64,000 bases of DNA, from positions 17,125 through 81,124 of the forward strand of contig JBEVTI010000023.1 of the NCBI GenBank assembly GCA_041156125.1. Reading direction: 5' to 3'. The DNA is from Paraktedonobacter carboxidivorans (GTDB lineage Bacteria > Chloroflexota > Ktedonobacteria > Ktedonobacterales > Ktedonobacteraceae). The position numbers and the translations under genes were made by a program. This document shows positions 33,875 through 42,989 of the stretch, piece by piece (position 1 is the stretch's first letter; every line of letters starts with the position of its first letter). The notes under the pieces are model-generated. The model saw nothing but the letters and a program-made list of their open reading frames with translations. It was not told the origin of the DNA and did no database searches.

Positions 33875-34423
33875 ATGCAAGACAAGGACGATACGTCATT
33901 GGATGACGAACTTTATGCCGAATTGTACCAACGGTATGCGCCTGCACTCTTCGCCTACGCCTATCAACAAGTCTCTTCGCGGGAAGATGCTGAGGATATT
34001 GTGCTCAATACGTTTCTCTCAGTATTGCAAAATCAGTTGTTTCCGACATTCGAGCGAGTGAAACAAGAAGCATGGCTCTGGACAATTACGCGTAACAAAG
34101 TAGTTGATCACTTTCGCAGCACTACCCGGCGTCCGCAGATCTCCCTGGAATGGCTCTCCGAGCCACTCTATGCGGATGATGGCTCAAGTCCTGAGCAGAT
34201 GAGTCTTGAGCACGAGGAGTATTCACATCTTGCCAGGGCGGTACGTAACTTGCCAGAACTCCAGCAGGACGTGCTACGTCTGCGCTTTGGCCATGGTTTG
34301 AACTGCGCTGAAATCGCCCCTGTCCTTGGCAAAAGCGGGTCAGCAGTACGCATGTTGCTGACTCGAACCCTGCGGCTTTTGCGCAGCCACTACAAGGACC
34401 AGGCGCAAGGGGGTCAACAATGA
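33875..34423 (+). CDS. ECF-type RNA polymerase sigma factor
   Basis: Region 2 is 'LYQRYAPALFAYAYQQVSSREDAEDIVLNTFLSVL' with the core-binding DAEDI motif; region 4 is 'LPELQQDVLRLRFGHGLNCAEIAPVLGKSGSAVRMLLTRTLRLL'. The product (182 aa) lacks extra domains. I start at ATG 33875, which follows GAGAGGG; upstream in-frame codons are not family-like. Its stop overlaps the start of the next gene by four bases (ATGA), so the pair is translationally coupled, as is typical of sigma/anti-sigma pairs. Confidence 0.93.
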   Translation: MQDKDDTSLDDELYAELYQRYAPALFAYAYQQVSSREDAEDIVLNTFLSVLQNQLFPTFERVKQEAWLWTITRNKVVDHFRSTTRRPQISLEWLSEPLYADDGSSPEQMSLEHEEYSHLARAVRNLPELQQDVLRLRFGHGLNCAEIAPVLGKSGSAVRMLLTRTLRLLRSHYKDQAQGGQQ

Positions 34424-35871
34424 ACGAAGAAAAGAATACTTTGGAATCCCAAATTATAAATCAGATGCTTGAAGACGGTAGCCTTTCACCGCGCGATCAG
34501 CAGACGACCCGCCTGATCCAGCATTTACAGGCATGCTCCCAGGAGTATGCGCAGGCGAATGAGCATTCTCTGGATCGCATCTGGAGCCGCCTGGTTCAAC
34601 ACCAGGATCAGCCTTTCTCTCTGCTGGCACAATGGAAGCCGTCTGAAGAGAAAATAATTATTCTCAAAGAAAGAAAAGCCATGCAAGATACTCCCATCTC
34701 TGGAGGCATGAACTCCTCGTCATCTTTATTCCAGCCAAAGAAACGTCGTTCGCTCAGGCGCGTGGTGGGACTCAGCCTTGTCGCTGCCGTGGTCCTCATC
34801 ACGATTGTAAGCTTCACACTTTTCTCAGGTCTCCTGCGCTCAACCGCCCCAACAGCAAACAAGGGAGCAAAGACCATCACAAGCGCGCCAACACCGCAGC
34901 AGACCGCGCTCAGCCATGGAACGCTGGTGTGCAGCTTTAGCGCTGGCCCGGAAGTTATGCTGACCAATGTGCCCTGGAATCCCGCTCTCGCCTGGTCTTC
35001 GCAAGGAGAAATTGCGGTGGTGAGCTACGCAAGCGTCAAGGCATACTCCGCGCAGAACTGCACATCTACAACATTCGCGCAATCATCGATTCAGCGGACA
35101 GATAAAGCGCTCTGGTCTCCTGATGGGAAGAAACTGCTGGTGGGCGACGTGGGCGATAACAGTGTATATGTGCTAAACAGTCAGGGAATGATCATTGCGC
35201 ATTTGAGCAATGCTAGCATGGCGATTACCTGGTCATCTGATAGCACGAAAATCTTTTTTGCTGCTCAGGACTCCAGGCAGGAACTGCATCTCGTTCAGAG
35301 CATGGATCTCAGCAATGGCAACCAGATAACAACTCTGGCAACGTTTCCTGGCAACTCGGTTATCATCAACCAATTGTCGCCCGATGGCAAACTTGCTCTG
35401 GTTGAGCAGGCCAATGCAATTAAAGGGAGCAAGTCTGTCTCTGCCTCAATCTGGGATGTCAACAGTGTAAAGAAGATTAGCGATCTCCCGTCGAATGTAG
35501 ACAAGTACGGCATCGATGCAGCATTCTCGCCCGATGGTTCTCAACTCGCGGTGAGTATGGCAGGCGTGCTGCAAATCTATACAACAAACGGGCACCTGCT
35601 AACCTCATTCAAGGATACCTCTCCAGCGAACGAAGTACAGACGCTTGCCTGGTCGCCAAACAGCAAGTATCTTGCGAAGAGCTCCAATGCGATCAAGATT
35701 TATAATAGCGCTACGAAAAAGCTAGTGGCGACATTTGGTGCAGTTGATGCCCAACACCAGATCATCAGTCTGGCCTGGGCACCCGATAATACAGGGATTG
35801 CCTCTACAACGATAGTGCTGGCGGGTGGTATTCCTGATGATAATATGGTGAATGTCTGGAAACTTAGCTAA
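34420..35871 (+). CDS. Membrane-anchored anti-sigma-type protein with extracytoplasmic beta-propeller
   Basis: A cytoplasmic part of about 110 residues with a charged helical start (anti-sigma position) precedes a basic stretch (PKKRRSLRR) and one membrane helix (about 111-135). Outside lies a WD40/PD40-type propeller with repeats such as 'ALWSPDGKKLLVGDV', 'FSPDGSQLAVSMAGVLQIY' and 'LAWSPNSKYLAKSS'. By position it should hold the ECF factor inactive and sense something outside the cell through the propeller. No zinc-binding HxxxCxxC anti-sigma motif is seen, so the contact is of another kind. Confidence 0.8.
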   Translation: MNEEKNTLESQIINQMLEDGSLSPRDQQTTRLIQHLQACSQEYAQANEHSLDRIWSRLVQHQDQPFSLLAQWKPSEEKIIILKERKAMQDTPISGGMNSSSSLFQPKKRRSLRRVVGLSLVAAVVLITIVSFTLFSGLLRSTAPTANKGAKTITSAPTPQQTALSHGTLVCSFSAGPEVMLTNVPWNPALAWSSQGEIAVVSYASVKAYSAQNCTSTTFAQSSIQRTDKALWSPDGKKLLVGDVGDNSVYVLNSQGMIIAHLSNASMAITWSSDSTKIFFAAQDSRQELHLVQSMDLSNGNQITTLATFPGNSVIINQLSPDGKLALVEQANAIKGSKSVSASIWDVNSVKKISDLPSNVDKYGIDAAFSPDGSQLAVSMAGVLQIYTTNGHLLTSFKDTSPANEVQTLAWSPNSKYLAKSSNAIKIYNSATKKLVATFGAVDAQHQIISLAWAPDNTGIASTTIVLAGGIPDDNMVNVWKLS

Positions 35872-35965
35872 GACCCTGGCCAGGTTTTTGCACCCGGATT
35901 ACGTCTTCTAGAACCGTTGTATATACTGATACACTTTTCAACCATTCACAAAACAGAGGAATAGC

Positions 35966-36873
35966 ATGGACGACACATCTCTTGCAAAAGAACAGGTATG
36001 GGACAGAATTGTTCAACGCTTCTCTCAAGTAACGGATGGCCTTGGGAAGCCGCTTGACCCCGGCATTTTTACAACAGTTGTGGCCTTTAATGCGGTTGGG
36101 ATGATTACGACAGCTTCCTGTGAGGGACATCTTAAGCGCGGCGTACCTGCTCCTTTTCTACTGTTCAATTCAGATGCACTTACAGCAGATTATAAGCGCG
36201 CTCGAGATGCGATGGCTCAGGCAAGAAAAGAGCGTCAAGCCCAACAACTTTCAACCGTTGAAGTGGAACGTATGTATGAAGAGGGGAAGCAATTACAAGC
36301 TGAAGTAAGGCGCAAGCATCTCCAGTCATTCGCGCCACTAATGGGCTATCTCAGCGCTTTTATGCCGAACGCCATGTTCCTTACGATCGACGGCTCTTTC
36401 TGATTGATGGCAAAGGTATTCTTGCAAGCTTGCAAAGCCTGGGTGCGCAATGTCAGCCCGTACGTTCATTTGAGCACCGCCAACAAAAATTGTTGGAATA
36501 TCGACAGGAAATGCACGCTTTTAGTATGTTCCTCAAACAGTGTTATTTTTCAGAAGAAACCTTTCCTTCTCCAAGCGCTTCATCCACTACCAATAACCCT
36601 TCTTTGCTAGAACAAACAATGCCTCATCCACCTTCTTTTTCAGAGCATCGGGAACAGTGGCAAACGCTGATGGAGCAGGAAAAGCAACAGGCTGAGATCG
36701 AAGGGCGACCCCTGGATGCTGCCATCGCGGAAGCTACTGTCGTTCTCAATCAGCTTGGTATCGCTAATTATTATGGTCCCCCCGGCCTTCTTGAGCGCTC
36801 CCCTTATGCTCCCTGGATCAGTATTCAGCAAAACCTTCCGCGAGGAGAAGATGAAGAGGCAAGCATGCATTGA
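35966..36873 (+). pseudogene. Hypothetical protein split by a one-base frameshift
   Basis: Two overlapping frames read as one protein of about 302 residues. Frame one (35966-36403) runs to 'MGYLSAF' and then becomes nonsense; one extra T in the run 36358-36361 would join it to 'YAERHVPYDRRLFLIDGKG' and on to 36873. The family is not recognised. The N-terminal 60 residues contain 'VVAFNAVGMITTASCEGHL', and the C-terminal half is helical and Gln/Glu-rich. Either a true frameshift or a sequencing error in the T-run is possible; the codon quality on both sides suggests the gene is, or recently was, functional. Confidence 0.75.
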
Positions 36874-37055
36874 TTTTCTCAAAGAGACCTTTTTTGCGCA
36901 GGTAGTGTCCTGAGCTAACGCTTTGCTAACGCACATCTGCATGGAAGTATCCGCCGAGATTTTAAAACAGCCTGTTATTCCGAGCTACCAAACGTTTTAC
37001 TAACACCACTCGTGCTAATCTTCTTACAGTGACCTGCGGACATATATGAGAGTAA

Positions 37056-37802
37056 CACTCGCCCTGTCTGATAGGCAAGACTTGCCTCACGCTGGGCATT
37101 TCCCGACATGGTGGTTATAGCGAGTATGCTCGTGTGCCTGGTGAGATGATTTTCCCCCTTCCTGACGACCTTGATTACAAGCAAGCCCTTGTGCTTTCGG
37201 CTGGCACAATGGCCATGATGGCATTGCGCCAACTCGAAAAGCATGGCTTGACTCCGCAACTTGGGCCAGTCCTGATCACTGGTGCTACGGGGGGTGTAGG
37301 CAGCCTGGCCGTTAAACTGCTGTCACAGCGCGGGTATACTGTAGCCGCAAGCACTGGCAAAGCAGAAGCCCATGAATATCTGATGGGCCTGGGAGCCAGC
37401 GAAATCCTGAGCCGCGAGGAGGTTTCAGCAGATAGTACCCGACCACTCGAAGCACAGCGTTGGGCTGGTAGCATCGACAATGTGGGTGGTACAACGCTGG
37501 CCTATCTGATGCGAACCACGCAAAAGGGGGGAGCGATTGCCTCCATTGGCGTAGCAGGCGGAGCAACATTTCATGCAACTGTTTATCCTTTGATTCTGCG
37601 AGGCATTAAGCTGCTGGGGGTCGATATGCCATCAACGCCATTGGAGACCCAGCACGAGCTGTGGGAGGAGCTGACGCGCGAAAAAACGCTCCTGAGTTCT
37701 ACAGATGACATTGTGTCCGAAGTGGCCCTGGAGGACATTATAAGGATCACCAGGGCCATGCTGGACGGGCAGACACGGGGCCGCGTCCTTGTCAGACAGT
37801 AA
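37056..37802 (+). pseudogene. N-terminally truncated AcuI/YhdH-type quinone/acrylyl-CoA reductase
   Basis: The frame carries the C-terminal 235 residues of a medium-chain reductase of the YhdH/AcuI group: 'GGYSEYARVPGEMIFPLPDD', 'VLITGATGGVGSLAVKLLSQRGYTVAASTGK' (NADPH-binding GxxGGVG), 'IDNVGGTTLAYLM', ending in RGRVLV. Relatives have about 330 residues; roughly the first 90, including the substrate domain start, are missing, and a stop codon (37053-37055) precedes the remaining frame. Nothing similar is found in the other frames upstream to 36874. A GTG at 37134 could still start a nucleotide-binding fragment. Confidence 0.82.
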
Positions 37803-37917
37803 GGACGATTTGCAGTCGTCGCCAAAGACACCAGTGACGATTTTCTCAGCGGGGATACCTGTCAACATTGAGACTATCTCCGCAATATCTTCTTAGGCGA
37901 TGGCTTCTATAAACTCT

Positions 37918-38313
37918 TTATTTGCTAGATGCGTTAAATTGTTGCTGCTGGCGATCAATTTCAGCGTGAACCTCTGCAATGCTCATACCGATCTGGTGAG
38001 CGGTGATAAGCAGTTGAGTCACGGCGGGAGCGAGTTGCTCGCGCCGCTCTTGCTCGGAGAACGCTGGCAGGTGGTCCGCTACCTGCACCCCTTTGCGGGC
38101 CGCTGTCACGACCCAACCCTCCTGTTCCAGTTCATTATAGGCGCGTACAACTGTATTGGGAGCGATCCCCAGGTCTCGTGCAAGCTGACGCACGGAGGGC
38201 AACGCTTGCCCCGGTAAGAGATAAGCCGACGCAATGAGCCGACGCAATTGCTGGCTAATCTGTTCATATGGTGGCATTGAACTTTCATGATTGAGCACGA
38301 GGAAGTCGTTCAC
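37918..38313 (-). CDS. YtrA-subfamily GntR regulator
   Basis: A winged helix ('PPYEQISQQLRRLIASAYLLPGQALPSVRQLARDLGIAPNTVVRAYNELEQEGWV') is followed by only a short helical tail of about 55 residues, as in the YtrA group. The GTG at 38313 overlaps the stop of the membrane protein gene (GTGA) and GGAGGAAAG lies upstream, so I prefer it to an ATG eight codons earlier. It is coupled to the membrane protein, a usual arrangement in which the repressor controls its own operon. Confidence 0.9.
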   Translation of the reverse strand: MNDFLVLNHESSMPPYEQISQQLRRLIASAYLLPGQALPSVRQLARDLGIAPNTVVRAYNELEQEGWVVTAARKGVQVADHLPAFSEQERREQLAPAVTQLLITAHQIGMSIAEVHAEIDRQQQQFNASSK

Positions 38314-39356
38314 GAGACCACAACTTCTTTCCTCCATGGCCAGCCAGTCTTTTTTCCACCCAGGTACTTTTCATCGTCTGAATTCGGCAAGACCGTTGGT
38401 GCCCAGCACAGCAGGCAGAAGATCGTGACTGCACACTGCACGCTGAAGAGTATGGGAGACGAGAGAAGCCAGGGCAGGAAAAAAAACCACTGGAGTAGGA
38501 GATAGTTTTTGAGGGAGCCTACAACGCCTTTATGCGTATTGTTGATCGTCAGTGCTCGCAACAGATCGTCAGCGCGCCGGGCGAGCAGAGGATCTGGGAT
38601 CACGACAAGGCGCGGCAACCTGACGATCTGGAGCAAGCATATCTCTCCAACCAGGACGGTAGCCAGCATGCTGCAGCAGATGATCAGACGCATCCATAAG
38701 AATGGTGCTGCCACAGGCAAATCAGTGAGACCGGACCTGGTTGGGAGCCACAGGAGCAGCAAACAGTTGGCGACGACTAGCAAGAGAAAGAGCCAGCGAA
38801 ACAGGGGCGAACGATAGTCAGAGACATGGCGCTCACTCAAATCGGCGTAGGCAACACGCTGGCGCAGCGCTTGCTTGACACGCCAGAAACCCATACCAAT
38901 CGTCAGCATGCGCTGCAGGACACTGCTGAGCGGGAAGATTGTTCCCAGCACCAGGAGCAGAGGCAAATTGTGAAAGATCGCGCCTCGCGTGAAAACAAAG
39001 AGGAACAGGTTGAGCAAGGAGAGCACGATCCATGTAAGACCCGCAACGAAAGCAAAAGGACTGCTCAAGAGGTGATCGGTCATACGTATCTCGTCGAGTG
39101 TCACGTTGTCATCTTGAGAGGTAATGCGGAAAGCGTGCAGACGGGTCTCCCACTGTTGCCGTTTTTTCTGGTCTGAGGCATCCCGGCTATTGATCTGAAC
39201 CATTTTCATCGCCCCTTCCGACGACGCCATTTTTCTCGCGCTTGCCAGCAAGACAACCCCTCCCAGCAAAGTGCAAAACTGGCTAAGGTAGGCCAACACA
39301 ATGAAAAGTGGAGAGGTAGTCAGAACAAGAGGAAAACCTGATAGTATGCTAAGCAT
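38310..39356 (-). CDS. Multi-spanning membrane protein, coupled to the YtrA-type regulator
   Basis: The 348-residue product has about seven hydrophobic segments: one at the N-terminus, pairs in the middle ('FAFVAGLTWIVLSLLNLFLFVF') and more near the end. A cytoplasmic loop of about 70 residues follows the first. GGAGAA lies eight bases before the ATG at 39354-39356. No family is recognised. Genes at this position are often transporters or stress-responsive membrane proteins controlled by the GntR partner; here that is inferred only from context. Confidence 0.75.
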   Translation of the reverse strand: MLSILSGFPLVLTTSPLFIVLAYLSQFCTLLGGVVLLASARKMASSEGAMKMVQINSRDASDQKKRQQWETRLHAFRITSQDDNVTLDEIRMTDHLLSSPFAFVAGLTWIVLSLLNLFLFVFTRGAIFHNLPLLLVLGTIFPLSSVLQRMLTIGMGFWRVKQALRQRVAYADLSERHVSDYRSPLFRWLFLLLVVANCLLLLWLPTRSGLTDLPVAAPFLWMRLIICCSMLATVLVGEICLLQIVRLPRLVVIPDPLLARRADDLLRALTINNTHKGVVGSLKNYLLLQWFFFLPWLLSSPILFSVQCAVTIFCLLCWAPTVLPNSDDEKYLGGKKTGWPWRKEVVVS

Positions 39357-39441
39357 AATTGTATTCTCCATACAAGGCGCTCTCATTGAAGAGAGAACTC
39401 CCGGCATCTATAATCTGTTTTGCTCGTAGAAAAAATTTTGC

Positions 39442-39462
39442 GAGACAGTGATCATCTGTCTC
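39442..39462 (-). promoter_or_regulatory. Candidate operator of the YtrA-type regulator
   Basis: GAGACAG-N7-CTGTCTC is a perfect 7-bp inverted repeat, and a weaker copy, GATACAG-N11-CTGTGTC, follows at 39471-39495. Both lie 86-140 bases before the membrane protein/GntR operon. Nothing else of note is seen in the 39357-39719 gap. Confidence 0.5.
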
Positions 39463-39719
39463 AGGTATATGATACAGCAAATCATTATCTGTGTCAAGAG
39501 CTTAATACAGATAACTGGAATTCCGCCAGACGTAGAGCACGTTATGCTTACTGGTCTGGCAAAAAATCTCAGGGCGGGTGTTCTCATGCCTGAAGCAGGA
39601 ATTTCAAAATACCGCTGGAGGACCTTCTGATACCAATTTGCGTTCTAACTGATAATTTCAAACAACCCTCAAGGCAGGATGGTGCGAAGCAACGTTCTCC
39701 TTTTGAACCCCCATCGACA

Positions 39720-41117
39720 TTAGCCAATCGCGAGCTTGATTTGCCCGATGCCTTGCTCGATTTGGGCAGATGAGAGGTGACCGTAGCCCAGAATAATTTC
39801 ATGGAGATGTCGGCCTTTGACAATTGCGTGCCGCTCGACGGGATAAATGCATACTCCTGCACGCTCAATAGCAGCAATGATTTCTGGCGTGAATGTCACC
39901 TGAGGGAAGCGAGCGACGAGATGGAGCCCAGTCGCGTCACCGACAATTTCGACCTGATCTGAGAAATGTTGCTGAAGTCGCGTGATCAGGACATCCCGTC
40001 GCTTCTGATACACGCGCTTCATTCTCACAATATGGCGTTCCAGATTGCCAGATTCGATAAACTGAGCCAGAATGAGTTGTTCCAGCGAGGGAGAGTGGAG
40101 GTCTAGCGAGCGTTTGATGCTGCGAGCATGCTCGACCAGTTCTGTGGGAAGGACAAGATAGCCCAGGCGAAGTGCCGGAGACAGAATTTTCGAGAATGTG
40201 CCAATATAGATCACGCGTTCTGGGCAGAGTCCCTGAAGAGAACTGATGGGACTTCCCACGTAACGAAATTCGCTATCATAATCGTCTTCGACCACGTAAC
40301 AATCGACTGTACGAGCAAACTGGAGCAGTTGCAAACGTCTCTGAATGGGCAGAACTCCGCCTTGAGGGAACTGGTGAGAGGGTGTCACAAAGATACAACG
40401 GGGTCGTTTGGTGAAAGGAAGAAGATCCGTTTGCATACCGTGTTCATCGACCGTGACAGGGAAAAGCTGTGCGCCTGAAGACGAGAGAATCAATTGCACC
40501 TCATAGTTCACGGGATCTTCAATCACCATTGCAGCGTTGGGGGAAAGCAGAAGCCTGTTCAGCAGCGAAAATGCCTGGGATGCCCCCGAGAGGATCAGGA
40601 TGTGTGTTGGCTGGCAAGAGACCCCACGTGTGCGCTGAAGATAGCGGGCCAGAACTGTACGCAACTCCAGGCACCCTTCGGGGTGATCATAGCCAAATAT
40701 GGCAGGCTCCACCGTTGCATAGACCTGTTGTGCAAGCTGGCTCCATTGCTTCCGTGGGAAAAGATCAAGCGCGGGCAGTCCCGAACGGAAATCGATCTGC
40801 TTGTTTTCCGTCTGAAATGATGCGACTGAGAGAGCCGACGAGGCGTCAAGCTCGCCTTGCCCTTTCTCAAAATGGATACCCTCTACAACGTAGGTGCCAG
40901 ACCCGGCGCGGCTTTCAATATAGCCTTCTGTCTGCAACTGATCATATGCTTCCAGCACCACATTGCGCGAAATATGCAAGTTCGCCGCAAGCTCACGTGT
41001 TGATGGGAGTTGTGCCCCTCCTTGAAGTGCGCCGCAGAGGATTTGAGCGCGTATTTGCTCGTACACCTGCCGGATGAGGGGTTTAGTTGAAGGTCGTTCA
41101 ATGGGAATCCAGAACAT
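39720..41117 (-). CDS. MocR/PdxR-type regulator (GntR winged helix fused to aminotransferase)
   Basis: Residues 1-75 are the GntR winged helix ('QVYEQIRAQILCGALQGGAQLPSTRELAANLHISRNVVLEAYDQL'); residues 110-465 are a fold-type I aminotransferase domain with the PLP lysine Lys310 in IGTFSKILSPALRLGY and the YVVEDDYDSEFRY motif. Such proteins bind PLP or an aldimine as effector. It is intact at 465 residues and divergent from the tautomerase gene. Several class members control vitamin B6 or amino-acid genes; no pdx gene is adjacent, so the tautomerase and B3/4 genes are the natural candidate targets. Confidence 0.93.
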   Translation of the reverse strand: MFWIPIERPSTKPLIRQVYEQIRAQILCGALQGGAQLPSTRELAANLHISRNVVLEAYDQLQTEGYIESRAGSGTYVVEGIHFEKGQGELDASSALSVASFQTENKQIDFRSGLPALDLFPRKQWSQLAQQVYATVEPAIFGYDHPEGCLELRTVLARYLQRTRGVSCQPTHILILSGASQAFSLLNRLLLSPNAAMVIEDPVNYEVQLILSSSGAQLFPVTVDEHGMQTDLLPFTKRPRCIFVTPSHQFPQGGVLPIQRRLQLLQFARTVDCYVVEDDYDSEFRYVGSPISSLQGLCPERVIYIGTFSKILSPALRLGYLVLPTELVEHARSIKRSLDLHSPSLEQLILAQFIESGNLERHIVRMKRVYQKRRDVLITRLQQHFSDQVEIVGDATGLHLVARFPQVTFTPEIIAAIERAGVCIYPVERHAIVKGRHLHEIILGYGHLSSAQIEQGIGQIKLAIG

Positions 41118-41354
41118 AGAGGATGCTCACCTTTTCTTCAAAGTGGTACCATCAATACTTGTTGGAACTGGCTCTACACCAGACCAGTCCTTGTATGGTA
41201 TTGTAACACCTTAGGACAACGGAAATGGTTGAAGAACGTTTTCCAGGCAGGAAGAATGGGACAGGTGGAGGCGTATCTGAATAGGACCTTCCATTTGCGA
41301 GGATGATCTTCTAAAAAGGCTGAAAATGCCATCTGACACAGGAAAGGATCTCGT

Positions 41355-41744
41355 ATGGCACAAATCAAAATCTATGGCTTGAAAGAACATCTCGCGCCTC
41401 TGAAAGAGAAGTTTTCTGATGTCCTTCACACTTGCGCTGTAGAGGCTCTCCATCTGCCTCCCGACAAACGCTTTCATCGATTTTTTCTGCTCGACTCATC
41501 CGATTTTTTCTTTCCCCGAGATCGCAGCACACGCTATACCATTCTGGAGATCAGTCTGTTTGAAGGCCGTTCTGTTGAAACGAAAAAGCAGCTCATACAC
41601 TTGCTGTTTACCAGACTGCAAGAGGAATTGCTCATCCCTTCACAAGATATCGAGATCACCATCTTTGAGACGCCACAGCAGAACTGGGGAATTCGTGGGC
41701 TGCCCGGCGATGAATTGCACTTGAATTATCGAGTTGACGTTTGA
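41355..41744 (+). CDS. Tautomerase-superfamily protein
   Basis: The 129-residue protein matches the Tautomerase_2 group: 'AQIKIYGLKEHLAPLKEKFSDVLHTCAVEAL', 'YTILEISLFEGRSVETKKQLIHLLFTRLQEEL' and 'DIEITIFETPQQNWGIRGLPGDE'. In this superfamily an N-terminal Pro usually acts as the base; here residue 2 is Ala and no Pro replaces it, so ordinary tautomerase activity is doubtful. The ribosome site is AAAGGA (GGAAAGGATCTCGT). A decayed copy of its first 70 bases and leader lies at 42607-42728. Confidence 0.85.
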   Translation: MAQIKIYGLKEHLAPLKEKFSDVLHTCAVEALHLPPDKRFHRFFLLDSSDFFFPRDRSTRYTILEISLFEGRSVETKKQLIHLLFTRLQEELLIPSQDIEITIFETPQQNWGIRGLPGDELHLNYRVDV

Positions 41745-41872
41745 AGATGGAGGCAGTGGAACTCATCTTCAGTAGAACCAGGCAGACGATGGCTTTCCGT
41801 GAGTTTCCCATTCCGTTCTTCATTGGGATACAAAACGAGCGATTTCTGAAAAGATCTTGTACTGGAGGTAAA

Positions 41873-42592
41873 ATGCATATTTTTCAATATCACCCGGATA
41901 TCCTGACGCGATACCCACAGATCGTTGGCGGAGCGATCCTGGCTCAGAATGTGACAAATGGCCCAACCCCGGCACCTTTGCAGGCGCTCTACCAGGCCGA
42001 ACAGCAGCAGGTTCTGCAACGCCTTGGCAACACTCCCCTGAGCCAGATTGAGTCTCTGGCAGCCTGGCGTCGTGCTTTTCGTGGTTTTGGCGTAGATCCG
42101 ACGCAATACCGGAGCGCCTCCGAAGCCCTTTTGCGCCGCTTAACCAAAAAAGGGAATATTCCGAGCATCAATCGGCTGGTCGATCTTGGCAATCTCGTAA
42201 GCATCCGCTATGGGCTGCCTGTGGCAGTGGTGGAGAGGCGTGCCTTGCAGGGGGCGGTGACGGTGCATTTTGCCAATGGATCAGAACTGTACAGCGATCT
42301 GGGAACAAACGATGAGGACCACCCTGAGCCAGGCGAGGTCGTGTTCTCTGATGAAAATGGGATGGTGATCGCACGTCGCTGGTGCTGGCGACAAAGCGAA
42401 TCCAGCGCCGCTGTCGCACAAACGCAAGAGTGCCTGATTACGGTCGAAGCGCACCATGCCACAGGCCAGCAGGACATCGAAGCCGCGCTGCACGACCTGC
42501 TGGCTTTGCTGAAGGAATATGCCGGGGGAACCACTACATCGGCTATTCTGGATGCACACCATCCAGCATTGATTTGCTCGCTCCCCGAGTGA
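41873..42592 (+). CDS. B3/B4 tRNA-binding-domain protein
   Basis: The 239-residue protein is a stand-alone B3/4 domain of the phenylalanyl-tRNA synthetase beta chain: 'QALYQAEQQQVLQRLGNT', 'WRRAFRGFGVDPTQYRSASEALLRRLTKKGNIPSINRLVDLGNLVSIRYGLPVAVVER', then 'GEVVFSDENGMVIARRWCWRQSE'. Such proteins are thought to bind or edit mischarged tRNA, or act on related amino acids. The ATG at 41873 follows GGAGGT; an upstream frame of 44 codons is not family-like. It follows the tautomerase gene and probably shares regulation by the MocR protein. Confidence 0.88.
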   Translation: MHIFQYHPDILTRYPQIVGGAILAQNVTNGPTPAPLQALYQAEQQQVLQRLGNTPLSQIESLAAWRRAFRGFGVDPTQYRSASEALLRRLTKKGNIPSINRLVDLGNLVSIRYGLPVAVVERRALQGAVTVHFANGSELYSDLGTNDEDHPEPGEVVFSDENGMVIARRWCWRQSESSAAVAQTQECLITVEAHHATGQQDIEAALHDLLALLKEYAGGTTTSAILDAHHPALICSLPE

Positions 42593-42606
42593 GCAGCGGT
42601 CTTGCT

Positions 42607-42728
42607 TTCCATTTGCGAGAATGATCTTCTAAAAGGGCTGAGAATGCCACCTGACACAGGAAAGGATTTTGTATGATATAGATCAAAATCTACGGCTTGA
42701 AAGAACCTCTCCCGCCTCTGAAAAAGAT
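42607..42728 (+). pseudogene. Decayed copy of the tautomerase gene start and leader
   Basis: From TTCCATTTGCGA (42607) to about 42728 the sequence is clearly homologous to 41289-41412, covering the leader, ribosome site and first 20 codons of the tautomerase gene. The copy has ATG-ATA-TAG at the start, so it is dead. Beyond 42728 the similarity ends. The remainder of the gap to 42989 shows nothing recognisable. Confidence 0.85.
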
Positions 42729-42989
42729 ACTGAAAGGCGCCGGAGCATACATGACCACCGCTCAAATTTTGAGAACGAATGGTCCCAGGAGCAGAACAGG
42801 GGATGTGAGGATCGAAAAAGCAGACATGCGGCTTTGCTGCATCATCTGGGGGATATCTCATTCTGTCCATGCATAAGTATATGGCATGCATTAGCCTGAT
42901 TATCCCAGGTTGTCACAAACTGACCACTGAGAGGAAGACAAGCAAGATTGAGCTCATATATTCAATGCCTGAGTTCTAACAGAACCCCT

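Noticed and set aside
41118..41354. MocR operator in the divergent region
   Set aside because: GGTACCAT and ATGGTAT half-sites and an ACTGG/CCAGT pair exist, but spacing and conservation are too weak to call a site.
42208..42891. Long minus-strand open frame over the B3/4 gene
   Set aside because: It is an antisense shadow; its similarity to another minus frame near 41.3 kb only reflects the duplicated tautomerase DNA.
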